Assembly: GCA_025175895.1 (NCBI GenBank)
Contig: CM046004.1
Location: forward strand, 15,177,011-15,241,010
Source: Wurfbainia villosa
Taxonomy: Eukaryota; Streptophyta; Magnoliopsida; Zingiberales; Zingiberaceae
Direction: 5' to 3'
DNA: 64,000 nucleotides
Every line of letters begins with the position of its first letter. Position 1 is the first letter of the stretch. The notes under the pieces are model-generated. The model had not been told where the DNA came from. It worked only from the letters and a program-made list of their open reading frames with translations, and made no database searches. Shown here one piece after another: positions 22,722 through 33,600 of this stretch. Position numbers and translations under genes: made by a program.

Positions 22722-22724
22722 TTA

Positions 22725-23862
22725 TGTATAATTTATTTAGAATTGTGTTGGTTAAAGGTGTTTGATGATGACTTTTTAATTGAAATCGCATCTAATTGAT
22801 TCGTTAATCTAATAGACATCAATACTTTTGATAAAAGATATTTAATAGCCTATAACGCTCGAGACTATCAATAAAAACAAATTAATATGGACAAATACGA
22901 GGTCTTCTTGGTCACTATAACTAGAGATATCAAGTTGGGTTGGATCCGTTGGATTGATCCACTTTGTCAAATAATTTAAACAGATTTGATTGAAATTTTA
23001 TCAACTCGTAATTTTGACGGGTATAAATGGATCGACTCACGCGGATTGCGGGTCTAGACGGATTGGCCCGCCGTGGCACGGGTTGCTCCACGGGTTGAGA
23101 AATGTCAAAAGATGAAACATATGAAAATAAAATTGTATAAGTTTTTTTACCAATATTTTAATATTAACAAGATAAATTTTTCATCATCACAATTTTCTTC
23201 TATCACACATACACCTTAACAAAGTATAAAAAAAATTAAGAGCAAAGAAAAAAAAATATTTTTTATACTCTAATTATTTTTTATTATATTATCACTACTA
23301 TTCTAATTAATATAGAAAATAATGACATATCAAAATCAAATAATTACTCAGGTTAAAAAATCTCAATTGAATCTATATTTGGAGAAGCAAAAATTTACAT
23401 TTGCATATTATTAAGATTTGGATATTTTAGAACATTGAAAAGGAATCAAAAATATCGGTACTAAACTTTGTAGGTCGATAATTGAATTTCAATTATAAAA
23501 TTTTAGTTACTTCAAATGTTTATTTTTTTAATAATGGTACTTTATCCGTCTTATAGATCATTATCTCAAACCCTCAACACTTCAGTAATTTTAGATATAT
23601 TTTTTAAATTTGTGTGGCTCGCAGGTTGACCCGCCTAACGCGCAACCCGCAATCCGCCTTGGGTTGGATTGAGTTGAAAATTTCTCAACCCGTCGAGATG
23701 GCGGGTCGGCTCGTCCCTCTCTACTAAATATTAGATTTACAATGGATTGACTCGCTTTGCCATAGGTTGATCCGTTTGACAGCTCTAACTATAACAAGGT
23801 TATTAATGGTCCTATAATAATGTTTGTTTAATATATGAATCAGAGGCTTCTAGATCACTAAA
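22725..23862. repeat. Diverged repeat with GCGGGTTGACCCGC-type motifs; otherwise nothing seen
   Basis: Segments at about 22925-23100 and about 23615-23790 carry GGGTTGGATCCGTTGGATTG, CGGATTGCGGGTC and CCACGGGTTGAG phrases. They partly match each other in inverted orientation (GCAACCCGCAATCCGCC), as expected for the two ends of an old MITE-like element of about 860 bp. The middle is AT-rich. No gene was recognised. Confidence 0.4.
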
Positions 23863-24345
23863 GTGGTGTTTGGTTTGAGTATAAAAATAGAAATGAAAAT
23901 GAATTTGATAGTAGAATAAAATGAGAATGAGTTTAGTCATTTTAATAATATTGTTTAGTTTACAAATTAAAAATGAAAACGGAAACGATGTTAATATTGT
24001 CATCGACGGGTGATGGGCGACGGACGTCCGTCGATGACAACGGACGACGGACGATGCACAACGGACGACAGACAACGAGTGACGACGAACAACATCATTG
24101 ACGGTCGACGGACGACGGACGACGGACGACGGACGACAACAGAGTGATCGACCGTCGGCCATCGACGGTCGTCGACCGTCAAAGACCAACGACCTTCGAC
24201 AATCCACAACCATCGACAGTCGACGACAGACAACTAATGACCATCGGGCGGGCGACGGACGACAAGCGACAATTAACGAGCGACGACGGACAACAATAAC
24301 AAATGACGAATTAATAGAAATAAAACTCAATCCATTGTCGATTAG
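23863..24345. mobile_element. MITE remnant with a (GACGGAC)n core
   Basis: Begins GTGGTGTTTGGTTTGAGTAT and continues with GATAGTAGAATAAAATGAG and TTTAATAATATTGTTTAGTT, closely parallel to the MITE at 27673. Its core (about 24000-24300) is made of GACGGACGACGGAC-type repeats. The right end was not found, so it may be truncated. Long Arg/Val/Ser-rich frames across the core are shadows of the repeat. Confidence 0.55.
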
Positions 24346-24599
24346 ATTCTATAATCTGTTTTCTAAACTACTTGTTCCATTGTATTTGAGCTACAATAAA
24401 ATTTCTATTAGGGACTCCGTTGGATTTTGGTGTCCGAAGAAAATACGATGGTGAACCATAGTTGTCATCCCCAACTTGATCTTGATAGTTCCAGTAATTC
24501 TTTTTTAGGATTTCTCCAGCTAGATTTACGAATGTTTGAATATGAATCATTTTGCAGCCGCTGATTGTAGATGACATTCACTCGTTCAAAATGCAAAGG

Positions 24600-25015
24600 C
24601 GTAAATAATATTGCCTCTCGGGGCATGGTGTAACTTTAAAAACGGAGAAGCATGTCATAAGAGAATGCAGTTTGATCCTCTGCTGCGATATCGTTCGACG
24701 ATAAATTTAAAAAAAAATCATTCGAACAATTCTGAGGCCTAGGAGTTTATCCGATAGATGGAGTACGATTTTGACATTATACCATTATTCAAGAATAATG
24801 TGACTACGAAGTTCGGATTGAACCGTGGAAAAGTTACGAGCACTTTCCTGATTTATTCTTGGTGGACGGTAGAGACCACTTGAGCTTCGATCTTATCCAA
24901 CTTAACTATTGGTGAGATATCTCGAAGATCCGTAGAACAGAGCCGATCACTCTCAGCAATTAGTTGGATTGAAGATTCAGATAATCTAGTGTCAATAAAA
25001 AAAATTAAATAATAT
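24600..25015 (+). mobile_element. Candidate tRNA-derived SINE, copy 1
   Basis: About 420 bp homologous, in the same orientation, to 29945-30330. The head has a GGGGCATGGTGTAAC phrase resembling an A box and GCAGTTTGATCCTC resembling a B box. The body shares TTGAACCGTGGAAAA, TTTCCTGATTTATTCTTG and TATTGGTGAGATATC with copy 2. It ends in an A-rich tail, TCAATAAAAAAAATTAAAT. The SINE identity rests on weak box matches plus the two copies and the tail. Confidence 0.4.
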
Positions 25016-25149
25016 TGGACAATTATCAAGGGGATACCTTATTTCATCACAAATCTCACAGTAGAGTTTAGTAAAATTTATAGTATTATATTTATCATAT
25101 CTTTTGAGTCAGAGCATGTATCTTTATCCAAAAGGAAATATAGAGAATG

Positions 25150-25645
25150 ATGATAAGATTAACCGTCAAGGATAAAAAAGGAAATATAAAATAAGGAAAG
25201 GAGAATTAAGAAAATTAAAGTAAAAAATAAGAAAAGAGAAATTAAGGAAGGTAAATAAAATAAATAAAAAGTAGAATATGGAAAGTGAAAATAAATAAAG
25301 AAAGTGGAAAAGTATAAAATATAAAAAAAATAAGAAATGTGAGAAATATGAAAAGTAGAAAAAATTAAGGAACGTAAAAAAATATTAAAGTAAAGACAAT
25401 AAATGAGAAAAAAAATGATGCAAATATGGAAAGTGCAAAATGAAAAAAATGAGAAAACAAATAAGGAAAGAAAAATTATGATAAGAAAAATAAAATAAGG
25501 AAAGAAGAAAATAAAGAAAGTAAAACACATAAGGAAAATAATAATGTAAATAAAGAAAATAGAACTATGGAAAATGTAAATATGCAAATATGAAAAATAT
25601 AGTTTGTGAGAATATGGAAAGTAGATAACATCAATCGAGAAGAAT
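25150..25645. repeat. Purine-rich strand with GGAAAG/AAATAAGGAAA repeats
   Basis: For about 500 bases the plus strand is nearly all A and G with scattered T. Degenerate units such as AAAATAAGGAAAG and AAAGTAAAA repeat irregularly. The minus strand therefore gives a Phe/Ile/Leu-rich open frame that I reject as a protein. It is probably a decayed simple-sequence expansion. Confidence 0.65.
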
Positions 25646-26065
25646 TTAATTTGTGAATTTGTAGGGTGATTCGTTGTAATCGTTGTTTAGACAATAGTCA
25701 CAAACATTAGTGGTGAGTGTTTTATTTTATTTATTGCAACTGTTTTAGCATTTATCAACAAATGGAGCAAAATTCGGACACTTGCATTATAAAGCAACGA
25801 AACATAAATAATAGTCTAACCTTTTTCAGTGGTATCGATCTTTCTAAATCGTTTAATATATACGAACAAAAGAAAAAAAAAATTAAAGATAAAGAATAAT
25901 TCGATGATTTATCAAAATCTCAAATTTAAAATTATTCAAATACAATTTTATAATTTTAATATTTATCAAATGATACATCTCATTCCCTTTTTACATTCAA
26001 ACGTAAATTTAATGTTCATATATTACATTCATTCGAGCCACAATTGAAAATTTCGAACCATCCAA

Positions 26066-27060
26066 AAGGTGATGTTGAGAATTATATTCTCAGTAATACA
26101 GTAGTCCTGAGATTTAAATTCTCAGCACCACATGACATCGGGCCTAATTTTTGATATATGACTATGAACATCTAATAAAATCTAGATTATCAAAAAATTT
26201 GGACACGGATATATAAAGTGACACTTTCCAAAACCAATTGATTTGGATTGGATAGAAGAGGTAGTAAGAGGTCATGAGTTTTGACCAAAACTCATTGATG
26301 AACCTAAAAAAGACCAATTTCTGAAATCTTGACATAGACTGAAAGATCTTACTGCATAAATTATTGATTTATCGAGGAAACTTGGTTCTGATCCTCCTAT
26401 CTATCAGTTTTGGTCGCGTGACATGCATAAATTCAAGTTGGACGAGAAAAAAAGTAGTGTTGAGAATTGTATTCCCAAAAACATAATGATTCTTACAATG
26501 GTCTTGAGATTTAAATTTCCAACAACACATTCAATTTCAAACTGCCCCGAAAAAAAAAGTGGTGCTGGGAATTATATTTCCAGGAACACAGTGGTCATGG
26601 AATTTAAAATCCCAGTACCATATAATATCAAGTTGGCCGAGAAAAAAAGGTGATGTTGAAAATTATATTCCCCGGAACACATTGGTCTTGAGATTTAAAT
26701 TTCCAACATCATATACAATTTCAAGTTGACCGAGACAAAAGGTGGTGCTGAGAATTATATTACCAGGAGCATAGTAGTGTTGGGATTTAAATTACCAACA
26801 CCACGTACAATATCAAGCTGACCGAAAAAAAGATGATGCTAGGAATTATATTATCAGGAACATAATAGTGCTGAGATTTAAATTTTCAGCACTACATACA
26901 ATATCAAACTGATCGAAAAAAGATAGTGTTGGGAATTATATTATCAGGAACATAGTGGTGTTGAGATTTAAATTCTCAGTACCATGTACAATATCAAGTT
27001 GGTCGAAAAAAAAGTGGTGTTGGGAATTTTATTACTAGGAAATAGTGTATTGAGATTTAA
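26066..27060. repeat. Palindromic tandem array of the second MULE (about 92-bp unit)
   Basis: Units run AAAAAAGGTGGTGCTGGGAA, TTATATT-CCAGGAACA, TAGTGGTGTTGAGATTTAAA, TTCTCAGCACCA and ATATCAAGTTGGCCG. Unit starts near 26559, 26650, 26741, 26832, 26923 and 27014 give a regular 91-bp step. Earlier, more diverged units lie at 26066 and 26437. Each unit pairs GGTGCTG with CAGCACC, so it can form a hairpin. The array continues for a few bases after the nested MITE (27598-27620). The motif is the same as in the array at 7840-8900, with a different unit length. Confidence 0.85.
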
Positions 27061-27068
27061 ATTTCTAG

Positions 27069-27588
27069 CGGCAATTTACCAAATAGCGCACGTGAAGTTT
27101 AGAATTGCCCAAACAGCGCCCCATACTTTCATATTTACCAAATAGCGCACTTAATTCCCTTTTTACCCCTCCCGCCAAACAGACCTGCAGCACAGTAAAA
27201 TTCCCAAACGTGGTACTGGGAATTCAAATCTCAACACCACAGTTGTATTGCAATCCCAACACCACCACCGTGGTGTGTTGGAATTTAATCATCACCGCGC
27301 TTTGAAAATTCAAATCTCGATACACTGTAGTGGAATTGCAACTTCGACACGCGTGAATTGAAATACAAAGACTACGCGGTGATAGTGTTGGATTGATGCA
27401 CCAGTCTTGAAAATTAATTTCGACACCACATTGGTCTTTGAGATTTAATTCGATACCATAGTAGTAGTGCAGATCTTTTTGGCGGGAGGGGTAAAAAGGG
27501 AATTAAGTGCGTTATTTGATAAATATGAAAGTATGAGACGTTTTTTGTACATTTCTAAACTTCACGTGCGCTGTTTAGTAAATCGTCG
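27069..27588. mobile_element. 520-bp MULE-derived MITE
   Basis: Inverted ends of about 115 bp: GGCAATTTACCAAATAGCGC and, from the other end, CGACGATTTACTAAACAGCG, followed by CACGTGAAGTTTAGAA in both. The direct 9-bp duplication AATTTCTAG lies at 27060-27068 and 27589-27597. It sits inside the tandem array of the larger MULE. Its ends belong to the same TIR family, and its middle also carries CAGCAC / CAACACCACC phrases. No coding capacity. Confidence 0.88.
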
Positions 27589-27672
27589 AATTTCTAGCCC
27601 CACGTGCAATATCAAGTAACGTTTGGATGACTCGAAATTTTCGATTGTGGCTCGAATACATACAAAATCTTA

Positions 27673-28481
27673 GGTGGCGTTTGGTTGGAAGGTGGGAATA
27701 GGAATGAGAATGAGTTTGATAGTAGACTGGAATAGGAATGAATTTTGTCATTCCAATAATGCTGTTTGGTTTATAAGTTGGGAATGAGAGTGATCGACGG
27801 TGGTCGGTGACCGATGACGACGGTCGGCGGCCAACGACCGGCGATCGGCCGTGATCGGCGACGGCGACAATGATGGTCGACCACCGGCGGCGGCGGCCGG
27901 TGATCGCGGCGGCGATGGTCGACCACCGGCGGCGACCGGCGATCGCCCGACGGCGATGGTCGCCATCGGTGCGGCTAACCGGCGATCGACCGTGGCGATG
28001 GTCGACCACCGACGGCGGCCACCGGCGATCGCCGACGGCGATGGTCGGCCACCGGCCGCGCGGCCAACCGGGGATCGACCAGGCGATGGTCGACCGGCGG
28101 CCGTGGTGGCCGACGATCAAAGATCGGCGACGTCGGCCGATCGACGACGGCAGAATCGACGATAACCGGCGACCGACGTCCGACGGCCGACAAGATCAGC
28201 GGCGATCGACGGCGGCCGGCGATCGACGGCGGCTGACGATCGGCGGCCAATCGACGGGCCGGGCGATCGATGGCGACCGATGGCGATCGGTGATCGATGA
28301 CCGTCGAGCGAGCGACGGTGAATGAGAATGAAACCCAAACCCACCATGTGAGATGAGTTTTGTTGATTCCCAATTATTTAGAATTGATTCCCAAATTCTC
28401 CTTCCTAAAACCATTAATCAAACACTCTATATGATTCTCATTCTCATTCTCTCATTCCAAACCCACCAACCAAACTCCATC
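27673..28481. mobile_element. Harbinger-like MITE with a CGGCGATCG-rich core
   Basis: The ends GGTGGCGTTTGGTTGG and (reverse complement) GATGGAGTTTGGTTGG are inverted. The flanks are TTA on both sides (27670-27672 and 28482-28484), the duplication expected for PIF/Harbinger. The body is AT-rich, with GGAATGAGAATGAG phrases. The core (about 27785-28320) is very GC-rich and built from GACCACCGGCGGCG, GATCGGCGACGGCGA and similar units. Overlapping Arg/Pro-rich frames on both strands are composition artefacts. Confidence 0.8.
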
Positions 28482-28622
28482 TTAGTATTAATTGTATACG
28501 TATTTGGCGGAAGGGATAAAAAAGGAATGAAATGCGTGTTTTAGTAAACATAAAATTATGAGATTGTGTTTGAGCAATTTCAAATTTGAGATATATAACG
28601 TACTTAATTGTCAATAATAATT

Positions 28623-29944
28623 TATTAATAAAACGAAGAACTTATGGTCTGTAAAAAAGATATATAACGTATATTATCAAAGCAAATTCTATATTAATCA
28701 CAAAGGATATATTGGCTATAACTTTTGTTACATAAAACGTTAAAAATATTTTAAAAACATTTTTCCAAGCCTTAATCTCCCTTTCCTTTTTCCCCCCTTT
28801 TATCTTTAATCCTTTTTTATTAAATTTCTATTACTAAATTACATGAAAAAAATTAAATGATATTTAAATCAGGCTAATATTTTAGTTATTTAAATGCTAT
28901 CGATTCAAACTGAAAATTCACTTCGAATTGTAAAACACCCTATTTAAATTTATTTGGAAGGAAACGATGGCCGTGGTCCATCGATATTTAAATTTATTTA
29001 GAAATCGCACTAATTTTAAATCATTTCAAACAAATAAAATAATCTTAGCATGCCACATAAAAATTAATATTTGTAGATCCACCTACGATTTCCCTCTCCA
29101 TTCCCAACGTTTTTATTATAATATATCACAAGAAAATTTTCACTTTGCCCCATATATTTATCTACTTTTCTAATGAGAATTCCTGAAGATTTTCAATATT
29201 TAACATCCACTTGTAAAAGGAATTCTTACCCAAAAAAAAAAAAAAAAAGTAAAAACTCATGCATATTTTGATGATTTTTAAATCTAAAAAGATAATTTGA
29301 AAATGAGATAAGGTAAACTAATAATGTTTCGCGTTGAGCATGTGCGTTTCAGAAAACTATTAGCAAAGGCGAGCTGTCGTCTCTTGACAATGCACGTGAT
29401 ATTAATTAAGACTGTTAGTATTATCATTAGATCTTAGCTATCCTTAATCGAGAGCTTAAGACCTTAATTAACCAATGTATTAAAGACTAAGGCAAATATC
29501 ACTTCCCAGAAATACAACTTCCAATCATAAGTTCCAAAGGATTAGCTTGGAATTATAAATTTCATGAGGACCTGTCTGGAAAAAAAGACAATTTTTTTAT
29601 TCATTCCTGTCAGATGAGTTTATTTTCATATCTATATCTATAAAACAAAATATGCAACTTTCGCACCATGCGTCAAAGGGGATGCTCCGGTCAGGCACGG
29701 GCAGTATCTAGTGATAGAGGCCAATCAAGACCTGCTGGTCCGAATAGGGTCGCCTGCCCTATCCCAATCAAGGTCATCTTGCTTCGCTCCGTTATTTGAC
29801 AATTTAATTATGCGGAACAAAATGGGTATGAGATAACATTTTTGTGGTGCCTTGCTTGTTCCACTCGATCAATATAAAATTTAATCTGTTGCCTATATTG
29901 AATATATAATTTTGCATGTTTCAGAGGATTTGAATAAGTGAAAT
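28623..29944. other. AT-rich intergenic DNA upstream of the CLC gene
   Basis: No gene or clear repeat boundary is seen. Features are a poly-A run near 29232-29249 and a mixed stretch at 29650-29800 of more even base composition (CATGCGTCAAAGGGGATGCT, then ATCCCAATCAAGGTCATC). That stretch might be a repeat end, but I could not assign it. Confidence 0.4.
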
Positions 29945-30330
29945 TGTGTTTCATTGGGCGCAACGGTGGTAAAAATAGAGAGTGAAAAATACAATTCTAT
30001 TTTTTTTACTGTAATATTATTTAATAATGAATTTTAAAAAAAATTATTCGAATAATTTTAGAGCTCAGAAATTTAACATAGTATTATTTCGGCGTTAGAT
30101 CGTTATACAGGAATGATATAATTTTAAAATTCAAATTGAACCGTGAAAAAATTATAAATATTTCTCTGATTTATATTTGATGTGTGATGGAAGCCATTTA
30201 AATTTTAATTTTATTCGATTTAATTATTGATGAGATTTTTAAAAAATTGATGTGATAAAATCGATTATTTATAAAGATTAATCAGATTGAAAATTTAAAT
30301 ATTCTGTATAAATAAAAAAAATGAAATTAA
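29945..30330 (+). mobile_element. Candidate tRNA-derived SINE, copy 2
   Basis: Homologous to 24600-25015. It shows GGGCGCAACGGTGGTAAAA (A-box-like), AAATTGAACCGTGAAAA, TTTCTCTGATTTATATTTG, TTATTGATGAGATTTTT and a tail TATAAATAAAAAAAATG. It is more AT-rich than copy 1, consistent with age. It lies about 360 bp upstream of the first CLC start codon. Confidence 0.4.
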
Positions 30331-30686
30331 TAAATTATGCTTAATATACGAACTGCACTAGGCCTGTACCATGGGTCAGGTCGTGTCCATATCTTGCACG
30401 TCTCTGTTACCTCTCGCATCATCAGTGCTAATTTATAATACAGAAAATTCAGTTACCCTTTCCAGTCTCCGAAGTTCTGCGATCAAAATTTTCGTTTGAT
30501 TATCAAATTTTACTTCTTTTTTTTCGTTTTCTTGTTAATTTTGTGTGTGTGTGCGTGTTTTTTTTTTTTTTGGGAATTCGATTACTGTGTGTTTGTTCCA
30601 TCTCGTCGCCTGTAATTATTGCGGTCAAGGAGTCAATCGAATCCTTCTCTCAGGATCTTACCCTTGCAGAATATAAAGCCAAGGGA
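30331..30686 (+). promoter_or_regulatory. Probable promoter and 5' leader of the CLC gene
   Basis: The base composition changes near 30360. Pyrimidine-rich stretches (TTACTTCTTTTTTTTCG, the long T run near 30560) and a TG repeat lie just upstream of the coding start. A CAG at 30667-30669 after TTACCCTTG could be the acceptor of a leader intron. I could not choose one TATA box with confidence. Confidence 0.35.
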
Positions 30687-33600
30687 ATGCAGAAACAACA
30701 AACAGCTTCCCCATTTACTTGGTCGACTGCGACAGCCAGTGGTAGGGAGCGGTTACCGATGGAGGCCGAGTACCTCGTCGACGGCGGGGGTGGCGGCGAT
30801 CTGGAGTCGGCCCTTCTCACCGCCGACTGGCAACTCGACGAGCACCGTGCCTCCCGCATTCGCAGCATGACCTCCAACACCACGTCTCAGCTCGCCATCA
30901 TCGGCTCCAAACTCTGCCCCATCGAAAGCCTCGACTACGAGTACTCTCTCACTCTATTTCTCCTTGAGATTGTGGAAGGCTGATTTGTTTCCATCTCGTT
31001 TGTTCGATTTGGGGTTTCAGAATGATTGATTAAAGGCCGGATCCCCCCTTCTCTGCATGTACGGAATGAAAAGTTTGGAATTTTGTCGCCTGTTTCTCTT
31101 GCTGCTTATTAATGTATCTAAAATTGGAGGAAGATTAAATGGATGTTTTTCCCATCTTTTTTGCGGCTTTGAAATTGTAGGATGATTAAAGCACGGATTT
31201 TTTTTTTTTTTTGGTTTCTCTGGAAATTTTAGGGTAAAAAGCATAGATGTTTTCATTTGTTTCTCCATCTTTAGCTTTGACAGCAGAATTGAAATATCGA
31301 ATTCTATCTTTCTCCATGCCCCAGTTTAAGATTGTTTCCTGGGCAAAATACAAACTTTTTTTTTTTCTTTTGTGAATTTTGGGTTGTGGCAACATGGAAT
31401 CGGAGGTCTGAAAGAGGAGAAGTTGCAGGTTGATCGAGAATGACTTCCTCAAGCAGGATTGGCGTAGCCGGGTGCCGGTGCACATCGTGCAGTACGTCGT
31501 CCTCAAGTGGACTCTGTGCTTCCTCGTCGGCGCGCTGTCCGGCGCTGTTGGATTTTTCAACAACCTTGCCGTCGAGAACATCGCCGGTGTCAAGTTCGTG
31601 ATTACCTCCAATATGATGCTTGCCAGCAAGTACGGTCGCGTTCTGACAAATAGAACAGACACTTCTCTTGTTTCTTGCTTATTTTTTCGATTGATGTTTC
31701 AATTGGTTGGAGCAGGTATGGATGGGCATTTGCGGTGTTCGCGGGATCGAATTTCGTGCTCCTCATGTTTGCTTCGGCCGTCACCGTTTTCGTCTCGCCA
31801 ACGGCAGCTGGATCTGGAATTCCAGAAGTGAAGGCATACCTGAACGGTGTTGATGCTCCTCAAATTTTCTCATTAAAGACGTTGTGTGTGAAGGTGAGGA
31901 TTTTCGAATTCTTCTGGATTGAGAAAACTTTTCTATTATTCTATGTACGGTCCAGCCTATAATGGAGCTGAAGTAAATGAACTTGGCTTCTTTCTTTTTC
32001 GAATGCTGAACAGCTTTTACTCCACTCATCTGTGGAGCATATCTGATCATTAGAACAGATTGAACAATGAGTTTTCTTCCTTTTTTTTTTTGTACCAAAT
32101 AAGAACAATCCACAAGTACCTAATCTGATTGGCTCATTTTTGTATATCTATGGCAAAGCATTTTCCAATCATTTGAATGATACAGAAAAAGGAAAAACCA
32201 TTGCACGCATAGTGGTGTCTTGAAGATGATGTTCTGACTTTAATGAATTTACAGGTGGTAGGTTCCATTGCTGCGGTGTCTTCATCTCTTCATGTGGGCA
32301 AGGCTGGTCCGTTAGTACATACAAGTTCCTGCATTGCATCCATACTTGGGCAAGGAGGATCTCGGAAGTACAAGCTAACCTGGAGATGGTTGAGGTATTT
32401 CAAGAATGACAGAGACCGACGGGATCTTGTAACCTGTGGAGCTGGTGCGGGAATTGCTGCTGCTTTTCGTGCACCAGTTGGTGTTCTTTTGCATTGGAAT
32501 GTGTATCCTCATGGTATCATACTTCTTGATATCTCCCTGATGCAGCAATTAGTTTTCTATGTGTATAAAATAAAGATTGCATTCATAGCCTCCATAGAGG
32601 GAAGCTGCAAAGTTTTTTTTTTTGTTTTTTTTCTCTCAGTGATATTGTAGCCAATGGATACTGTGAGATTACTTAAACATCAGGTGAGAACTTGGTACAA
32701 ATAGGTTGAGGTTTGTGTATGATGATTGCAATTGTATCATATGGTCTTTACAAACTGACTATTGCGAATTGATATTTCATTTTGTCGAATGGCATAGTTA
32801 TGGGAAGAATATTAAATTTGTGTTTGAGAGCATACTGAAGTGTATGTTGAAAAGTTTGGGCACACTAGTTATGGTAAAAAGTTTTCTATACCGGAGAGTG
32901 ATGTATCTCCTCCATTTGCCTTTTAGTTATTATTCTAAGTTATTTAATCTCATATAATATCTCTTGAAAGGAGTTTACTTGTCTTTGAAGGTGGCGAAGT
33001 GCACTGCTATGGAGAGCATTCTTCACAACAGCAGTTGTTGCAGTTGTGCTCAGGGCATTGATTGATATTTGTAGAAGTGGTAAATGTGGCTTATTTGGGA
33101 AGGGCGGACTTATCATGTTCGATGTCACTTCTGCTGATGTGTCTTATCACCTTGTCGATCTACCTCCAGTCATCATTTTAGGAGTAATAGGTGGAATCTT
33201 GGGAAGCCTCTACAACTTCCTGCTGGATAAGGTTCTTAAAGTCTACAATCTTATTCACAAGTATGTATTCTTGCTTTTTATATTTCAACGTATAGTTCTA
33301 CTCATGTTGCAAAGGTTTCGTACAAAGATTTTTTAAGAGCATATTCAAACTTTCATTTTCAGGAAAGGCCATGGACACAAATTTTTTCTTGCTGCTTTAG
33401 TTTCCATATTCACCTCCTGTTGCCTATTTGGATTACCTTGGCTTGCGTCTTGTAAACCTTGCCCAGCTGGGTTATCCGAAGCTTGTCCATCAATAGGAAG
33501 ATCTGGTAATTTCAAGAAGTTTCAGTGTGCGCCTGACCACTATAATGATTTGGCTAGTTTATTTTTCAACACCAATGATGATACAATAAGAAACCTCTAC

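Larger units (their letters stand above)
25902..28613. mobile_element. Non-autonomous MULE related to the large MULE, with two nested elements
   Basis: The left end CGATGATTTATCAAAATCTC, followed by ATTTATCAAATGATACATC and ATTCCCTTTTTAC, pairs with the reverse complement of the right end (TGACAATTAAG, then CTCAAATTTGAAATTG, TTTACTAAAACACGC, ATTCCTTTTTTATC). These blocks parallel the large MULE's terminal repeat. The flanks AGAATAATT (25893-25901) and ATAATAATT (28614-28622) agree at 8 of 9 positions, as a worn 9-bp duplication. Inside are an array of palindromic repeats, a 520-bp MULE-MITE and an 809-bp Harbinger MITE. It encodes no transposase. The TIRs are diverged, so boundaries are a few bases uncertain. 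Confidence 0.7.

Noticed and set aside
23812..24454. Val/Arg/Ser-rich open frames over the GACGGAC repeat
   Set aside because: Composition artefact of the minisatellite in a MITE.
25159..25587. 142-codon hydrophobic minus-strand frame that looks like a membrane protein
   Set aside because: It is the complement of a purine-rich repeat, which automatically gives Phe/Ile/Leu/Ser codons.
27575..28414. Several long open frames (up to 181 codons) in the GC-rich MITE core
   Set aside because: Same artefact; the frames cross the MITE boundary and have no family resemblance.
29650..29800. Possible tRNA or SINE-like segment
   Set aside because: No cloverleaf could be drawn and no second copy was noticed; left unassigned.
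30543..30686. Upstream extension of the CLC protein (MCVCVFFFF...)
   Set aside because: Low-complexity TG/T-run leader, unlike CLC N-termini; a leader-intron acceptor may lie at 30669.
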